Source of the DNA: Sulfurovum sp.
GTDB lineage: Bacteria; Campylobacterota; Campylobacteria; Campylobacterales; Sulfurovaceae
Reading direction: 5' to 3'
Length of the DNA: 20,527 bases
NCBI GenBank assembly: GCA_021159425.1
Contig: JAGGRU010000131.1
Coordinates: 1 to 20,527 of the forward strand
Each line of letters begins with the position of its first letter. Position 1 is the first letter of the stretch. The translations under genes and the position numbers were made by a program. Positions 1 through 8,053 of this stretch are shown here, piece by piece. Below the pieces are notes generated by a model. That model saw only the letters and a list, made by a program, of their open reading frames with translations. It was not told where the DNA came from and searched no databases.

Positions 1-1
1 A

Positions 2-7
2 TATAAT
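2..7 (+). promoter_or_regulatory. possible -10 box for thrC
   Basis: A perfect TATAAT lies at the extreme left edge, 17 bases before the thrC start codon. If used, transcription would begin around position 14, so the ribosome-binding AGGA (15-18) would sit at the very 5' end of the message. The -35 region is outside the window, so this is only a candidate. Confidence 0.3.
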
Positions 8-24
8 ATTTACTAGGACAATTA

Positions 25-1491
25 ATGCAATTTATTGAGACACGGGGAAATGATGGTAAAAAACCGTCATCTGTGCCATTTTCAGAAGCAATACTTAGCC
101 CAAGTGCTAGTTTTGGCGGACTTTATGTCCCGGAAAAACTTCCAGACTTAGATAAGGATTTTTTAAATAAACATCTTTCCAGCCATTATAAAACATTGGC
201 ATTGGATTTTTTACAATCATTTGATATTGATATTGAAACAGAAGTTTTAGAAGAGGCACTTAAACGATATGATGCTTTCGATGACCCTTCAAATCCGGTT
301 CCTCTTGTACAAATAGAAGAAGACTGTTTTGTGTCTGAACTTTACCATGGTCCAACACGTGCATTTAAAGATATGGCACTGCAGCCTTTTGGTTATATTT
401 TAAGTAATTTAGCACAAAAAAGAGGTGAAAACTACCTGATCATGGCAGCAACAAGTGGTGATACAGGACCGGCAACACTTGAAACTTTTAAAGATCAGGC
501 GAATATTAAAGTGGCATGTCTTTACCCGGACGGGGGAACATCTGATGTTCAAAAACTTCAAATGGTCACAGAAGATGCTGATAATCTTAAAGTGATAGGG
601 GTCAAAGGAAACTTTGATGACACGCAACATACACTAAAAGAGCTTCTTGCCTCTGAAGACTTTAAAGCCGAACTGAAAGAGAGGAACATCCATCTCACCG
701 CTGCAAACTCTGTAAACTTTGGTCGTATTATCTTCCAAATTATTTATCATATTCACTCTTATTTAGAGATGGTACGCAGTGAAAAAATTGCTATGGGTGA
801 TAAAATATATCTTGTGGTTCCAAGTGGTAATTTTGGTAATGCTCTTGGTGGATATTATGCTAAAAAAGCAGGTTTGCCGATCGAAAAAATACTGATTGCA
901 TCAAATATCAATAATATTCTTACAGATTGGATCACAACTGGAACGTATGATATCACAGAGAGAGAATTGATCTTAACGGAATCTCCTGCAATGGATATCC
1001 TTAAAAGTTCGAATATTGAACGTGTCATGTTCGATAAATTTGGAGGAGAGAGAACGAAAGAGTTAATGGAGGCTTTGAACAGTGATGGAAAGTATCAATT
1101 AAGCGCTGATGAGTTAGCCTCTTTACAGGAAGATTTTGTAGCTACTTTCTCAAATGATGAAGAGGGTGAAGATGTTATTGCCAAGTATGCAAAAAAAGAT
1201 TATATTATGGATCCTCATACTGCAACATGTATGAAGGCATATGAGACACTGAGGGAAGAGAAGCTTCCCGCAGTAATATACTCAACAGCAGAATGGACCA
1301 AGTTTTCTTCAACGGTATCGAAGTCACTTGGTCATGCAGTGAATGATGATATTGAGGCACTTAAATGGGTGAATGAACATGCAAATGTTTCTGTTCCTCC
1401 CATGATCACAGGACTGTTTGATAAACCTGTCAAACATACTGTAGTAGTAGATAAAAAATCTATAAAAGGAGAAATGTTAAATTTTTTATAG
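25..1491 (+). CDS. thrC: threonine synthase
   Basis: Threonine synthase is the PLP enzyme that converts O-phosphohomoserine to threonine, the last step of threonine synthesis, in the cytoplasm. The 488-residue protein has the N-terminal ThrC region (about 1-100), the PLP-lysine motif GPTRAFKDM with Lys115, the SGDTGPA loop (144-150) and the phosphate-binding PSGNFGN loop (266-272). The length fits the longer bacterial/fungal type of ThrC. The ATG start is supported by AGGA at 15-18, six bases upstream. The next gene starts 13 bases after the stop with no ribosome-binding site of its own visible, so the two are probably co-transcribed. Identification is firm. Confidence 0.96.
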   Translation: MQFIETRGNDGKKPSSVPFSEAILSPSASFGGLYVPEKLPDLDKDFLNKHLSSHYKTLALDFLQSFDIDIETEVLEEALKRYDAFDDPSNPVPLVQIEEDCFVSELYHGPTRAFKDMALQPFGYILSNLAQKRGENYLIMAATSGDTGPATLETFKDQANIKVACLYPDGGTSDVQKLQMVTEDADNLKVIGVKGNFDDTQHTLKELLASEDFKAELKERNIHLTAANSVNFGRIIFQIIYHIHSYLEMVRSEKIAMGDKIYLVVPSGNFGNALGGYYAKKAGLPIEKILIASNINNILTDWITTGTYDITERELILTESPAMDILKSSNIERVMFDKFGGERTKELMEALNSDGKYQLSADELASLQEDFVATFSNDEEGEDVIAKYAKKDYIMDPHTATCMKAYETLREEKLPAVIYSTAEWTKFSSTVSKSLGHAVNDDIEALKWVNEHANVSVPPMITGLFDKPVKHTVVVDKKSIKGEMLNFL

Positions 1492-1504
1492 TTTAGCATA
1501 CGTT

Positions 1505-2797
1505 ATGTCCAGAAAATATATTTTACTTTTTTTATTCCCGTTTTTATTAGAACCGCTTACAGCCAAAAGTGCAGTCGATTGTAAAGCTGTAACAGGTACC
1601 GTGACACAATGTAATCCTTACAGCTTTAAATTCTTAAAAGCAAAAAAAGTAAAATATGATAAAGGCAGACAAAAACTGATTGTAGATAAAACACTGCCTC
1701 TCCCCCCTAAACCTACAACAAAAGTTATTTCTGTTGTAGATATGATCGAAGAATATGTCAAAATAGAAGAGCCTATCAGGTACAGAGGTGTAGAAGAGAT
1801 ACCATTAGAGTCGGATAGTACGGAAAAAGTAAAAAAACAAGATTTTTCCCTTGCAAGCGAGATGAGTTCTCGAAGAGAAGCGCTTATAGAAAAAATGGAA
1901 AAAATATATAAAGAGCAGGAAATAAAAAGGGTTGAAGGACTCAAACTTGCAGAAGAATTAGAAAATAAAAGACTTGAAGAACTGAAACTTAAAGAAGAAG
2001 AAACAGCTAGAGAAGTTGGTGTATATGTTATAGAGAGTGGTGACAGTTTAAGTGGTATTGCTGAAATGTTCAGTATGAAAACAAGTGAGTTAAGAAAAAT
2101 CAATGATCTGAAAAAAGATGCAAGTATAAAAATAGCAAAAAAATTAGTTATTCCCTATGCGCAGGAAAGAATTGATATTATTGCTAAAGCAGAGTATGTA
2201 ATAAAAACAGGTGATGATATTGATTCTATTGCACAAGATTTTAATCTGACTGCAATTGAAATTATGAAGTTTAATAAAGTGAAAAAAGGCTCTAAAATAC
2301 GCGTAGGACAAACTTTACGTTTGCCTCTACCTTATAAATTAGCCCAGGAAGCAAGAAAGAAAAAATTACTTGCCAAGGCAGCTAAGCTTGCTAAAACTAA
2401 AAAAGTATATAAGAGTCGCAGTGCACGATATAAAGAGAAGCTTAGAAATAAACGAGCCAAGAATAAAAAAATGCTTAAAGGTTTTGGTAAGAAAAAACTT
2501 CGTGTTACGGCGACAGCCTATAGCTCACATCACAGCCAGACAGATAAGACACCATTTTTAGCTGCATGGAACAACCGTATCCGTCCAGGTATGAAAATTA
2601 TTGCAGTCTCCAGAGATATGCTTACCAGATATGGTTTGAGAAATGGTTCCAAAGTAAAAATCGGGGGATTGTCAGGATATTATACCGTACGTGATAAAAT
2701 GAATAAACGTTATAGAAAACGTATCGATATTTATATGGGTGTGAATAGAAGAAAAGCACTAAGATGGGGAAGAAGAAGTGTCACACTCTATTATTGA
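1505..2797 (+). CDS. secreted LysM and 3D-domain cell-wall protein
   Basis: The 430-residue protein starts with a signal peptide (about 1-20, hydrophobic core YILLFLFPFLL). A charged coiled-coil segment (about 120-170) is followed by two LysM peptidoglycan-binding modules (about 173-218 and 230-276; YVIESGDSLSGIA and YVIKTGDDIDSIA), a very Lys/Arg-rich linker (280-332) and a C-terminal 3D-type double-psi beta-barrel (333-430). The barrel shows TATAY (335-339), RD at 396-397 and the RIDIYMG motif (406-412), matching the conserved aspartates of 3D domains related to MltA and resuscitation-promoting lytic enzymes. A peptidoglycan-cleaving or remodelling role in the periplasm is inferred. No Shine-Dalgarno is obvious before the ATG, which lies 13 bases after thrC, so translation may depend on thrC. 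Confidence 0.82.
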   Translation: MSRKYILLFLFPFLLEPLTAKSAVDCKAVTGTVTQCNPYSFKFLKAKKVKYDKGRQKLIVDKTLPLPPKPTTKVISVVDMIEEYVKIEEPIRYRGVEEIPLESDSTEKVKKQDFSLASEMSSRREALIEKMEKIYKEQEIKRVEGLKLAEELENKRLEELKLKEEETAREVGVYVIESGDSLSGIAEMFSMKTSELRKINDLKKDASIKIAKKLVIPYAQERIDIIAKAEYVIKTGDDIDSIAQDFNLTAIEIMKFNKVKKGSKIRVGQTLRLPLPYKLAQEARKKKLLAKAAKLAKTKKVYKSRSARYKEKLRNKRAKNKKMLKGFGKKKLRVTATAYSSHHSQTDKTPFLAAWNNRIRPGMKIIAVSRDMLTRYGLRNGSKVKIGGLSGYYTVRDKMNKRYRKRIDIYMGVNRRKALRWGRRSVTLYY

Positions 2798-2807
2798 TTT
2801 TAGAGTG
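2784..2807. terminator. possible stem-loop between convergent genes
   Basis: CACTCTA (2784-2790) pairs with TAGAGTG (2801-2807) around a 10-base loop. It overlaps the end of the LysM/3D gene and lies just outside the end of the convergent ABC-F gene. There is no strong T-run on either strand, so this is a weak candidate for a shared terminator. Confidence 0.3.
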
Positions 2808-2813
2808 CTTCTC

Positions 2814-4751
2814 TTATGATAGCTCTTCATAGATTTCTAACACTTCAAGATATCGGTCAGTTTTTTCTTCGTACACTTTTTCAAGCAGAGCCAACTCTTC
2901 ACTTATAGTATTCAATCCTTTTTCCTGATAGCAGTCAGGGTCTCCCAAACACTTATTTAAAGCTCCGATCTCGTTTTCCAATGCCTCTATTTCATCAGGT
3001 AAGATATCGAAATCTTTTTGTTCTTTGTAGCTTAATTTTGTCTGTATCTTTTCTTTGGGTTTCTCTTCTTTTTTTACAGAACTTTTTACTTCTTGCTCCA
3101 AATAGTTCAACTCTTTAAGCTCTTTTTCAATGTTCAAATATTCACTGTACGTCTGGTAAGACTCTTCAACAATACCGTTACCTTTAAATATAAAGAGTTT
3201 AGAGGCAATTTTGTCTATAAAGTATCGGTCATGAGATACAAAAAGAATAGCCCCGGGAAAATTAATGAGTTTCTCTTCTAAAATGTTAATGGTTTGGATA
3301 TCAAGGTCATTCGTAGGTTCATCAAGTATAAGACAGTCTACTTTCTTTGCTAAAAGCAGGGCAAGTGCCACACGGTTTTTTTCACCGCCACTCAACATAG
3401 CGACTTTTTTGTCTAAGAACTCTTTAGGAAAAAGAAAAGACTTCAAATAACCATAGACATGAAAATCGATTCCTTGTACATCTATATGGTCACCTCCATC
3501 AGGACAGAACGTTTCAATGAGTGTTTTATTGTTATCCAGCATCTCTCTGTGCTGATCGAAATAGCCCAGTTCAAAATCACCTTGCTCTATGATCCCGGAA
3601 TCTGGTTTGAGTCGTCCGAGCATCAATTTTAGAAGTGTAGACTTACCTGCACCATTGATGCCGACTATGGCTATTTTATCTTTTTGTAAAATGCGTGTTG
3701 TCAAATTTTCTATAAGTTTTTTACCCGGAACAGCATATGACATATTTTCAAGATCAAAAAGCATCTTTTTACGTGAAACTCCCTCATCACGGTTGAAGTG
3801 TTTTTTTTCACGCTCCAGTTCTACCATCATCTTGCGTATAAGCGTAGGGTTGTGTTTGGCTTCTTCACGTAGTTCAAAGACCCGCTTTTTACGTCCCTGG
3901 TTACGTTTCTCTCTGGCTTTCACCCCTTTGCCAAGCCATGATTCTTCCTGCTTAAGAAGTCTTAAAAGGTTATCATGACTCTTTTTCATGGCATGCATAC
4001 GTGCCTCTTTTTGTTCCAGGTATGCCATATATCCACCTGTATAGCTTACAAGCTCTTGATTGTCTACCTCTACAACACGGGTAGCAATGGTATCAATAAA
4101 ATGTCTGTCGTGTGAAATGAAAAGCAGGGTGAATTTCTCTTTTAGCAGGATCTCTTCAAGGAATTCTACCATGTAAACATCAAGGTGGTTTGTTGGTTCA
4201 TCCAGCAGGAGAATATCGGGCTTTTTCAGTATGAGTGAGGCAAGGGCAACACGACGCTGTTCTCCCCCGGAAAGAGATATAACAGGACGGTATTCATACT
4301 CTTTGAGTTTGAACTCTTGCAGGATCCTCTCTATTTTATCATCAAGGTTCCAGGCATTATGGTGGTCAAGAAAGGCAGAAACTTTTTCAAGTTTTTTAAG
4401 GAGTTCCTGATTTTCACAATCTTCAGCAACCTGCAAAGAGAGCAGATCATATTCATCTTTGGCAGTTTTAAGCTCGCTAAGTTCATTGAGTATGGCATCA
4501 CGTACATTCAGTTCAGGATCAAACTTAGGCTGCTGTGAGAGCATCTCTATCTGAATGGAGTTGGTCACCACTCTTTTCCCCTCTGTGGGCTCTTCTGTAC
4601 CCATAATGATCTTCATTAAAGTGGATTTACCACAACCGTTTTGACCAACGATAGTCACTCTTTCTCCCTCATTTAGATGAAAATCCACATCATCGAGTAA
4701 AAGTTTGATGTCATATTGTTTTTTGATGTTAAAAAGGTCTACTAATGCCAC
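2814..4751 (-). CDS. ABC-F family ATPase, Uup-like
   Basis: Soluble protein of 645 residues with two ABC cassettes and no membrane segments. Cassette 1 has Walker A GQNGCGKST (36-44), signature LSGGEQRR (160-167) and Walker B LLLDEPTNHLD (181-191). Cassette 2 has GINGAGKST (364-372), LSGGEKNR (453-460) and LILDEPTNDLD (474-484). The inter-cassette arm carries SWLGKGVKAREKRNQGR (271-287), close to the GVKAR-x-x-RN-x-GR arm of Uup. The last ~70 residues form a predicted coiled coil, also as in Uup. ABC-F proteins act at the ribosome E-site or on branched DNA intermediates; Uup is tied to replication/repair and ribosome quality. The start is GTG at 4749-4751, with AAGGAA six bases upstream. Assignment to Uup rather than another ABC-F subfamily is probable, not proven. 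Confidence 0.9.
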   Translation of the reverse strand: MALVDLFNIKKQYDIKLLLDDVDFHLNEGERVTIVGQNGCGKSTLMKIIMGTEEPTEGKRVVTNSIQIEMLSQQPKFDPELNVRDAILNELSELKTAKDEYDLLSLQVAEDCENQELLKKLEKVSAFLDHHNAWNLDDKIERILQEFKLKEYEYRPVISLSGGEQRRVALASLILKKPDILLLDEPTNHLDVYMVEFLEEILLKEKFTLLFISHDRHFIDTIATRVVEVDNQELVSYTGGYMAYLEQKEARMHAMKKSHDNLLRLLKQEESWLGKGVKAREKRNQGRKKRVFELREEAKHNPTLIRKMMVELEREKKHFNRDEGVSRKKMLFDLENMSYAVPGKKLIENLTTRILQKDKIAIVGINGAGKSTLLKLMLGRLKPDSGIIEQGDFELGYFDQHREMLDNNKTLIETFCPDGGDHIDVQGIDFHVYGYLKSFLFPKEFLDKKVAMLSGGEKNRVALALLLAKKVDCLILDEPTNDLDIQTINILEEKLINFPGAILFVSHDRYFIDKIASKLFIFKGNGIVEESYQTYSEYLNIEKELKELNYLEQEVKSSVKKEEKPKEKIQTKLSYKEQKDFDILPDEIEALENEIGALNKCLGDPDCYQEKGLNTISEELALLEKVYEEKTDRYLEVLEIYEELS

Positions 4752-4778
4752 TATTATTCCTTAGAAATTATTGCCCTA

Positions 4779-4787
4779 ATTATATCA
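4779..4787 (-). promoter_or_regulatory. extended -10 promoter for the ABC-F gene
   Basis: On the minus strand this reads TGATATAAT, an extended -10 (TGn plus perfect TATAAT), about 28 bases upstream of the GTG start. It lies in the divergent gap shared with the M48 protease gene. No clear -35 is seen, as is common in Campylobacterota. Confidence 0.55.
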
Positions 4788-4823
4788 AATAGAGTGGGGT
4801 TTAAGGCTTGATAAAGTTCATCT

Positions 4824-4832
4824 TGATATATT
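4824..4832 (+). promoter_or_regulatory. extended -10 promoter for the M48 protease operon
   Basis: TGATATATT, an extended -10 with one mismatch to TATAAT, ends 29 bases before the protease ATG. GAGGA at 4851-4855 is the ribosome-binding site. It probably drives the protease-prmC operon. Confidence 0.45.
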
Positions 4833-4861
4833 TCATTTAAATAACCCAAAGAGGATTTTTA

Positions 4862-6130
4862 ATGTTAGAAACAATACTCGCACTCTATTCCATTTATACT
4901 TTTATGAGACTTTACATATCTGTGATGCAGATAGGCTATATTAATGATGAAAAACGAAAAGATCCTGTACTTATGCCGGCGGGTAAATATTTGGTAGCAG
5001 CAAACTATGCTGTAGCAAAAGAAAAACTCTCTTTGATCGAGACATTTGTAGATTATCTTATGTTTGTATGGTGGGTATTGGCAGGTTTCTCTTTACTGGC
5101 TTCAGTGATTCATGTAGACGGTAACATTATGCAGGCAGTACTGTTCCTGTTTGGTTTTATTGCCATCAATTTTGTAGTAGGACTCCCTTTCCAACTCTAT
5201 CAGACGTTTAAGATAGATGAAGATTTTGGATTTAACAAAATGACAACAAAAATGTTCATACTGGACACAGTGAAATCAACAGCTTTGTTCATTATCATAG
5301 GTGGAGTGATCTTTGCTCTCCTTGCATGGATCATAACAAGTTATGAAAACTGGTGGTTATGGGGTTTTTTAATGATGTTCACTATCGCTATTATGGCAAA
5401 TGTTCTCATGCCGTTCTTTATGAGCCTTTTCAATAAGTTTTCCCCTATGGAAGAGGGTGAACTGAGAGATGCAATCACTAAACTTATGGACCAGGCAGGA
5501 CTCAAGAGTGATGGTATTTTTATTATGGATGCGAGTAAACGTGACAGCAGACTCAATGCATTTTTTGGCGGATTGGGAAAAAGTAAAAGGGTTGTACTCT
5601 TTGATACGCTGGTGGAAAAACTGAATAAAAAAGAATTACTGGCAGTACTGGGACATGAGCTGGGGCACTTCTCACATGGAGATATCTGGAAAAATATTGC
5701 ACTTATGGGTGTATTGCTTTTCATCTCTTTTTACCTTTTTGGACATTTGCCGGATTCATTGTTCACACAGATGGGAGTTGTTCCGGAAGCAGGTGTGCAG
5801 ATAGCGATGTTGATGCTACTTCTTCCTTTAGTCTCTTTCGTATTTACACCATTTATGTCTTATGTAAGTCGTCATAATGAATATGCAGCAGATGAGTTTG
5901 GTTCAGAAATGGCAGGTAAAGAGAACCTGGTTTCTGCACTTATGAAACTCATTACTGAAAACAAAGCCTTTCCAAAGTCACACCCTTTGGTTATCTTTTT
6001 TTACTATACACACCCACCTGTTTTAGAGAGACTTAAAGAGTTGGGTTATGATGCATCTAATGTTGTTATTGAAGAACCGGCACTGCCGAATGATGGTATT
6101 TTTGCGTATATGGCAGATAAAAAAGAGTAG
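4862..6130 (+). CDS. Ste24-like M48 zinc metallopeptidase, membrane protein
   Basis: The 422-residue integral membrane protease matches the Ste24/CAAX-prenyl-protease-1 family. Hydrophobic spans lie near 5-22, 65-82, 90-112, 138-160, 165-190, 278-294 and 313-333. The active site is HELGH (265-269) with the third zinc ligand Glu340 in NEYAAD. The family block DASKRDSRLNAFFGGLGKSK (223-242) just before it is diagnostic. In bacteria no CAAX prenylation is expected, so it more likely removes damaged or misfolded membrane proteins; this is inference. The start has GAGGA at good spacing. prmC begins three bases after the stop, and a protease next to hemK/prmC is also the order recalled from Helicobacter pylori (HP0382-HP0381). 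Confidence 0.9.
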   Translation: MLETILALYSIYTFMRLYISVMQIGYINDEKRKDPVLMPAGKYLVAANYAVAKEKLSLIETFVDYLMFVWWVLAGFSLLASVIHVDGNIMQAVLFLFGFIAINFVVGLPFQLYQTFKIDEDFGFNKMTTKMFILDTVKSTALFIIIGGVIFALLAWIITSYENWWLWGFLMMFTIAIMANVLMPFFMSLFNKFSPMEEGELRDAITKLMDQAGLKSDGIFIMDASKRDSRLNAFFGGLGKSKRVVLFDTLVEKLNKKELLAVLGHELGHFSHGDIWKNIALMGVLLFISFYLFGHLPDSLFTQMGVVPEAGVQIAMLMLLLPLVSFVFTPFMSYVSRHNEYAADEFGSEMAGKENLVSALMKLITENKAFPKSHPLVIFFYYTHPPVLERLKELGYDASNVVIEEPALPNDGIFAYMADKKE

Positions 6131-6133
6131 AAG

Positions 6134-6955
6134 GTGACAATTAAAGAAGCTTTGAGATGGGCGAAAGAACAACTTTCTGAAGCGTGTGAACGTCCACAGT
6201 TTGAGGCAGAGTTGCTTTTGTCACATCATTTAAAACAAGATCGTATGTATTTGATCACACATGAGTGTGATACAGTAGAAGATATTGAGAACTTTCAAAG
6301 TCTCATCCAAAGAAGAGTCGCCAATGAACCTTATGAATACATCGTAGGATCTGCCAGTTTTTATGATATCCATTTAGAGGTAGAAGAGGGTGTACTTATT
6401 CCTCGTCCTGAGACGGAGATACTTATTGATCTGGTAGCAGAGATCATTGAGAAAGAGAATATCAAAAATATAGTTGAAATTGGGGTAGGTTCAGGAGCAA
6501 TATCTGTGGTGTTGGCAAGAAAGTTTCCAAAGTTACAGATTGTTGCAACAGATATTTGTGATACACCTCTTAAAGTAGCAGGAAAAAATATTGATACTTT
6601 TACTTTGAACAAACAGATAGAATTACGAAAATCAAATCTCATAGACGAAATAAGTGAAGAGATCGAACTGGTTGTCTCAAATCCACCCTATATTGCTGAA
6701 GATTTTTTGTTAAAGTCAAATGTAGTAGACTATGAACCAAAAGAAGCATTGTTTGGTGGAAGAGTAGGGGATGAACTGCTTAAACAGATCATCTTGGATG
6801 TGAAAGCTAGAGACATTAAGTACCTTGCCTGTGAAATGGGGTATGACCAAAAAGAACCTATCACTTCTTTTGTTAATGAAGTTGGAGTAGAATCCATAAA
6901 ATTTTATAAAGATCTGGCAGGATTTGACAGAGGATTTGTGATCAAGTTCTTGTAG
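6134..6955 (+). CDS. prmC: peptide chain release factor N5-glutamine methyltransferase
   Basis: PrmC (HemK) methylates the glutamine of the GGQ motif of release factors RF1 and RF2 using S-adenosylmethionine, raising termination efficiency. The 273-residue protein has the N-terminal helical RF-binding domain (about 1-75), LIPRPETE (88-95), the SAM-binding EIGVGSG (115-121) and the catalytic NPPY (183-186) followed by YEPKEALFGG. The start is GTG, three bases after the protease stop, so translation is probably coupled. The TAG stop lies inside the GTAG tetranucleotide of a repeat element that begins at 6952, so the element defines the end of this gene. Confidence 0.95.
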   Translation: MTIKEALRWAKEQLSEACERPQFEAELLLSHHLKQDRMYLITHECDTVEDIENFQSLIQRRVANEPYEYIVGSASFYDIHLEVEEGVLIPRPETEILIDLVAEIIEKENIKNIVEIGVGSGAISVVLARKFPKLQIVATDICDTPLKVAGKNIDTFTLNKQIELRKSNLIDEISEEIELVVSNPPYIAEDFLLKSNVVDYEPKEALFGGRVGDELLKQIILDVKARDIKYLACEMGYDQKEPITSFVNEVGVESIKFYKDLAGFDRGFVIKFL

Positions 6956-7019
6956 GGTCGGTTCACCGACCAATTATGAGGAATATAATGAGGATAGGTG
7001 CTCGGTGAACCGACCCTAC
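6952..7019. repeat. REP pair (BIME-like) copy 1
   Basis: Left unit: GTAG (6952-6955) followed by the palindrome GGTCGGT-TC-ACCGACC (6956-6971). Right unit, inverted: 6997-7019, ending in CTAC, same palindrome but with three extra bases in its inner half. The spacer is 25 bases. A GTAG tetranucleotide next to a short palindrome, in head-to-head pairs, is the hallmark of REP sequences mobilised by RAYT (TnpA-REP, Y1-type) transposases. Each unit can fold alone, or the two arms can pair with each other. No RAYT gene is in the window. A second copy is at 8054-8118. Confidence 0.85.
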
Positions 7020-7038
7020 GATGGAAAAAAGGAAAAAA

Positions 7039-7518
7039 ATGAATAAATATTTTAAAATAATAACGATAGCATATCTTGTACTATTGGGTGCAGTATTGGG
7101 TGCAGGACTTTTTGCAGGTATCGTAGTAGCACCGGTGACATTTCATACAGAAATATGGTTGGGATCTGAAGTTTTGAGTCATTATCAAGAGGGACTCATC
7201 ATGACAGAAAACTTTGTAAGACTCTCGTATCTGGTGAATATTGTACTTGTTGCTGTAGCACTATATGAGGGGTATAAATACAAAAAGTTTGAGAGAGATA
7301 CCATAACACAGGTGGCAACTTTTTTTGTATTTGCAACAGGATTACTTTTTTCACAATATTATATTCCGGATATTCTTACTATGCAAATGGCAGGGGAAGA
7401 GATGACAAAATCTGTTGCGTTCATCAATACACATAAAGGCTCTGAAATTAATTTTAAGATCTTCTCGTTCGCTCTATTGGTGTTAATGGTTAGAAATATG
7501 CAAAAAGCATGTAAGTAA
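7039..7518 (+). CDS. DUF4149-type integral membrane protein
   Basis: Small protein of 159 residues with four predicted membrane helices (about 8-31, 59-79, 89-109, 138-152). The N-terminal helix contains GAVLGAGLFAGIVVAPVTF, the Gly-rich pattern followed by VAP-x-x-F typical of DUF4149 proteins; function is unknown. I chose the ATG at 7039 because AAGGAA (7029-7034) sits just before it. An in-frame ATG at 7021 would add six basic residues but directly abuts the repeat element and has no ribosome-binding site. The gene lies between the two REP pairs. Family assignment rests on my reading of the motif, not a search. Confidence 0.7.
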   Translation: MNKYFKIITIAYLVLLGAVLGAGLFAGIVVAPVTFHTEIWLGSEVLSHYQEGLIMTENFVRLSYLVNIVLVAVALYEGYKYKKFERDTITQVATFFVFATGLLFSQYYIPDILTMQMAGEEMTKSVAFINTHKGSEINFKIFSFALLVLMVRNMQKACK

Positions 7519-7533
7519 CGACACTTTGTGTCG
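7519..7533. other. short perfect hairpin between two genes
   Basis: CGACAC-TTT-GTGTCG, a 6-bp perfect stem with a three-base loop, begins directly after the TAA of the DUF4149 gene. No T-run follows, so it is not a canonical terminator. It could be a transcript-stabilising hairpin or the remnant of a short palindromic repeat. Confidence 0.35.
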
Positions 7534-7562
7534 GATTGAAGATTGATAATGGAGGATGGAAG

Positions 7563-8051
7563 ATGAGTGGGGATATATTAGAACACCCTTTTAAACCAAT
7601 AGTTTTTAAAGATACTGAAGTATTGATACTTGGTTCATTTCCCAGTATTAAATCTTTTGAAAACAACTTTTATTATGCGCATCCTCGTAATCAGTTCTGG
7701 AAAATACTTGAAGCAGTGACAACATATCCTGTGAATAACCGTGATCAGAAACTGTGGTTGCTCAAAGAGTGTAAATTTGGTTTATGGGATATGATCAAAA
7801 CCTGCTCTCGTGACAATTCACTTGACAGCTCTCTGGAAAATGAAAATGTCAATGATATAGCAGCTTTTTTAGAGGGGAATCCAAACATAAAAAAGTTGGC
7901 ATTCACAGGAAAAAAAGCCCAAGCACTTTTTGAAACACACTTTTCACATCTTGAAATAGAAAGAGTCTATTTACCGTCACCATCAGCAGCCTATGCTAAA
8001 ATGAAGTTTGAAGAGAAAGCAGTACTATATAGAGAAAAATTAGAAATATAA
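7563..8051 (+). CDS. DNA-deoxyinosine (hypoxanthine) glycosylase, UDG superfamily
   Basis: Base-excision repair enzyme predicted to remove deaminated adenine (hypoxanthine) from DNA. The 162 residues show the UDG-superfamily motif 1 variant GSFPSIKS (24-31), YAHPRNQFW (38-46), GLWDM (73-77) and a late LPSPSAAYAK loop (137-146). This set matches the family 6 hypoxanthine-DNA glycosylases, whose motif 1 lacks the catalytic Asn of classical UDG and Mug. GGAGGA at 7551-7556 places the start at the ATG of 7563; an upstream in-frame TTG (7536) would read through that ribosome-binding site and is less likely. The gene is followed three bases after its stop by the second REP pair. Substrate is inferred from family. 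Confidence 0.82.
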   Translation: MSGDILEHPFKPIVFKDTEVLILGSFPSIKSFENNFYYAHPRNQFWKILEAVTTYPVNNRDQKLWLLKECKFGLWDMIKTCSRDNSLDSSLENENVNDIAAFLEGNPNIKKLAFTGKKAQALFETHFSHLEIERVYLPSPSAAYAKMKFEEKAVLYREKLEI

Positions 8052-8053
8052 CG

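Noticed and set aside
1618..2103. 161-residue Ser-rich open frame antisense to the LysM/3D gene
   Set aside because: Ser-rich low complexity mirrors the Lys/Glu codons of the real gene.
3589..3978. 129-residue open frame antisense to the ABC-F ATPase
   Set aside because: It overlaps the second cassette and arm of the ATPase on the opposite strand; no independent coding signal.
6988..7008. Tiny reading frame (MRIGAR) with a GAGGAA site in the spacer of REP copy 1
   Set aside because: Only six codons, inside a repeat element, and the second element has no equivalent; chance is sufficient.
7536..7562. TTG start nine codons earlier for the glycosylase gene
   Set aside because: It would place the GGAGGA ribosome-binding site inside the coding region; the ATG at 7563 has ideal spacing.
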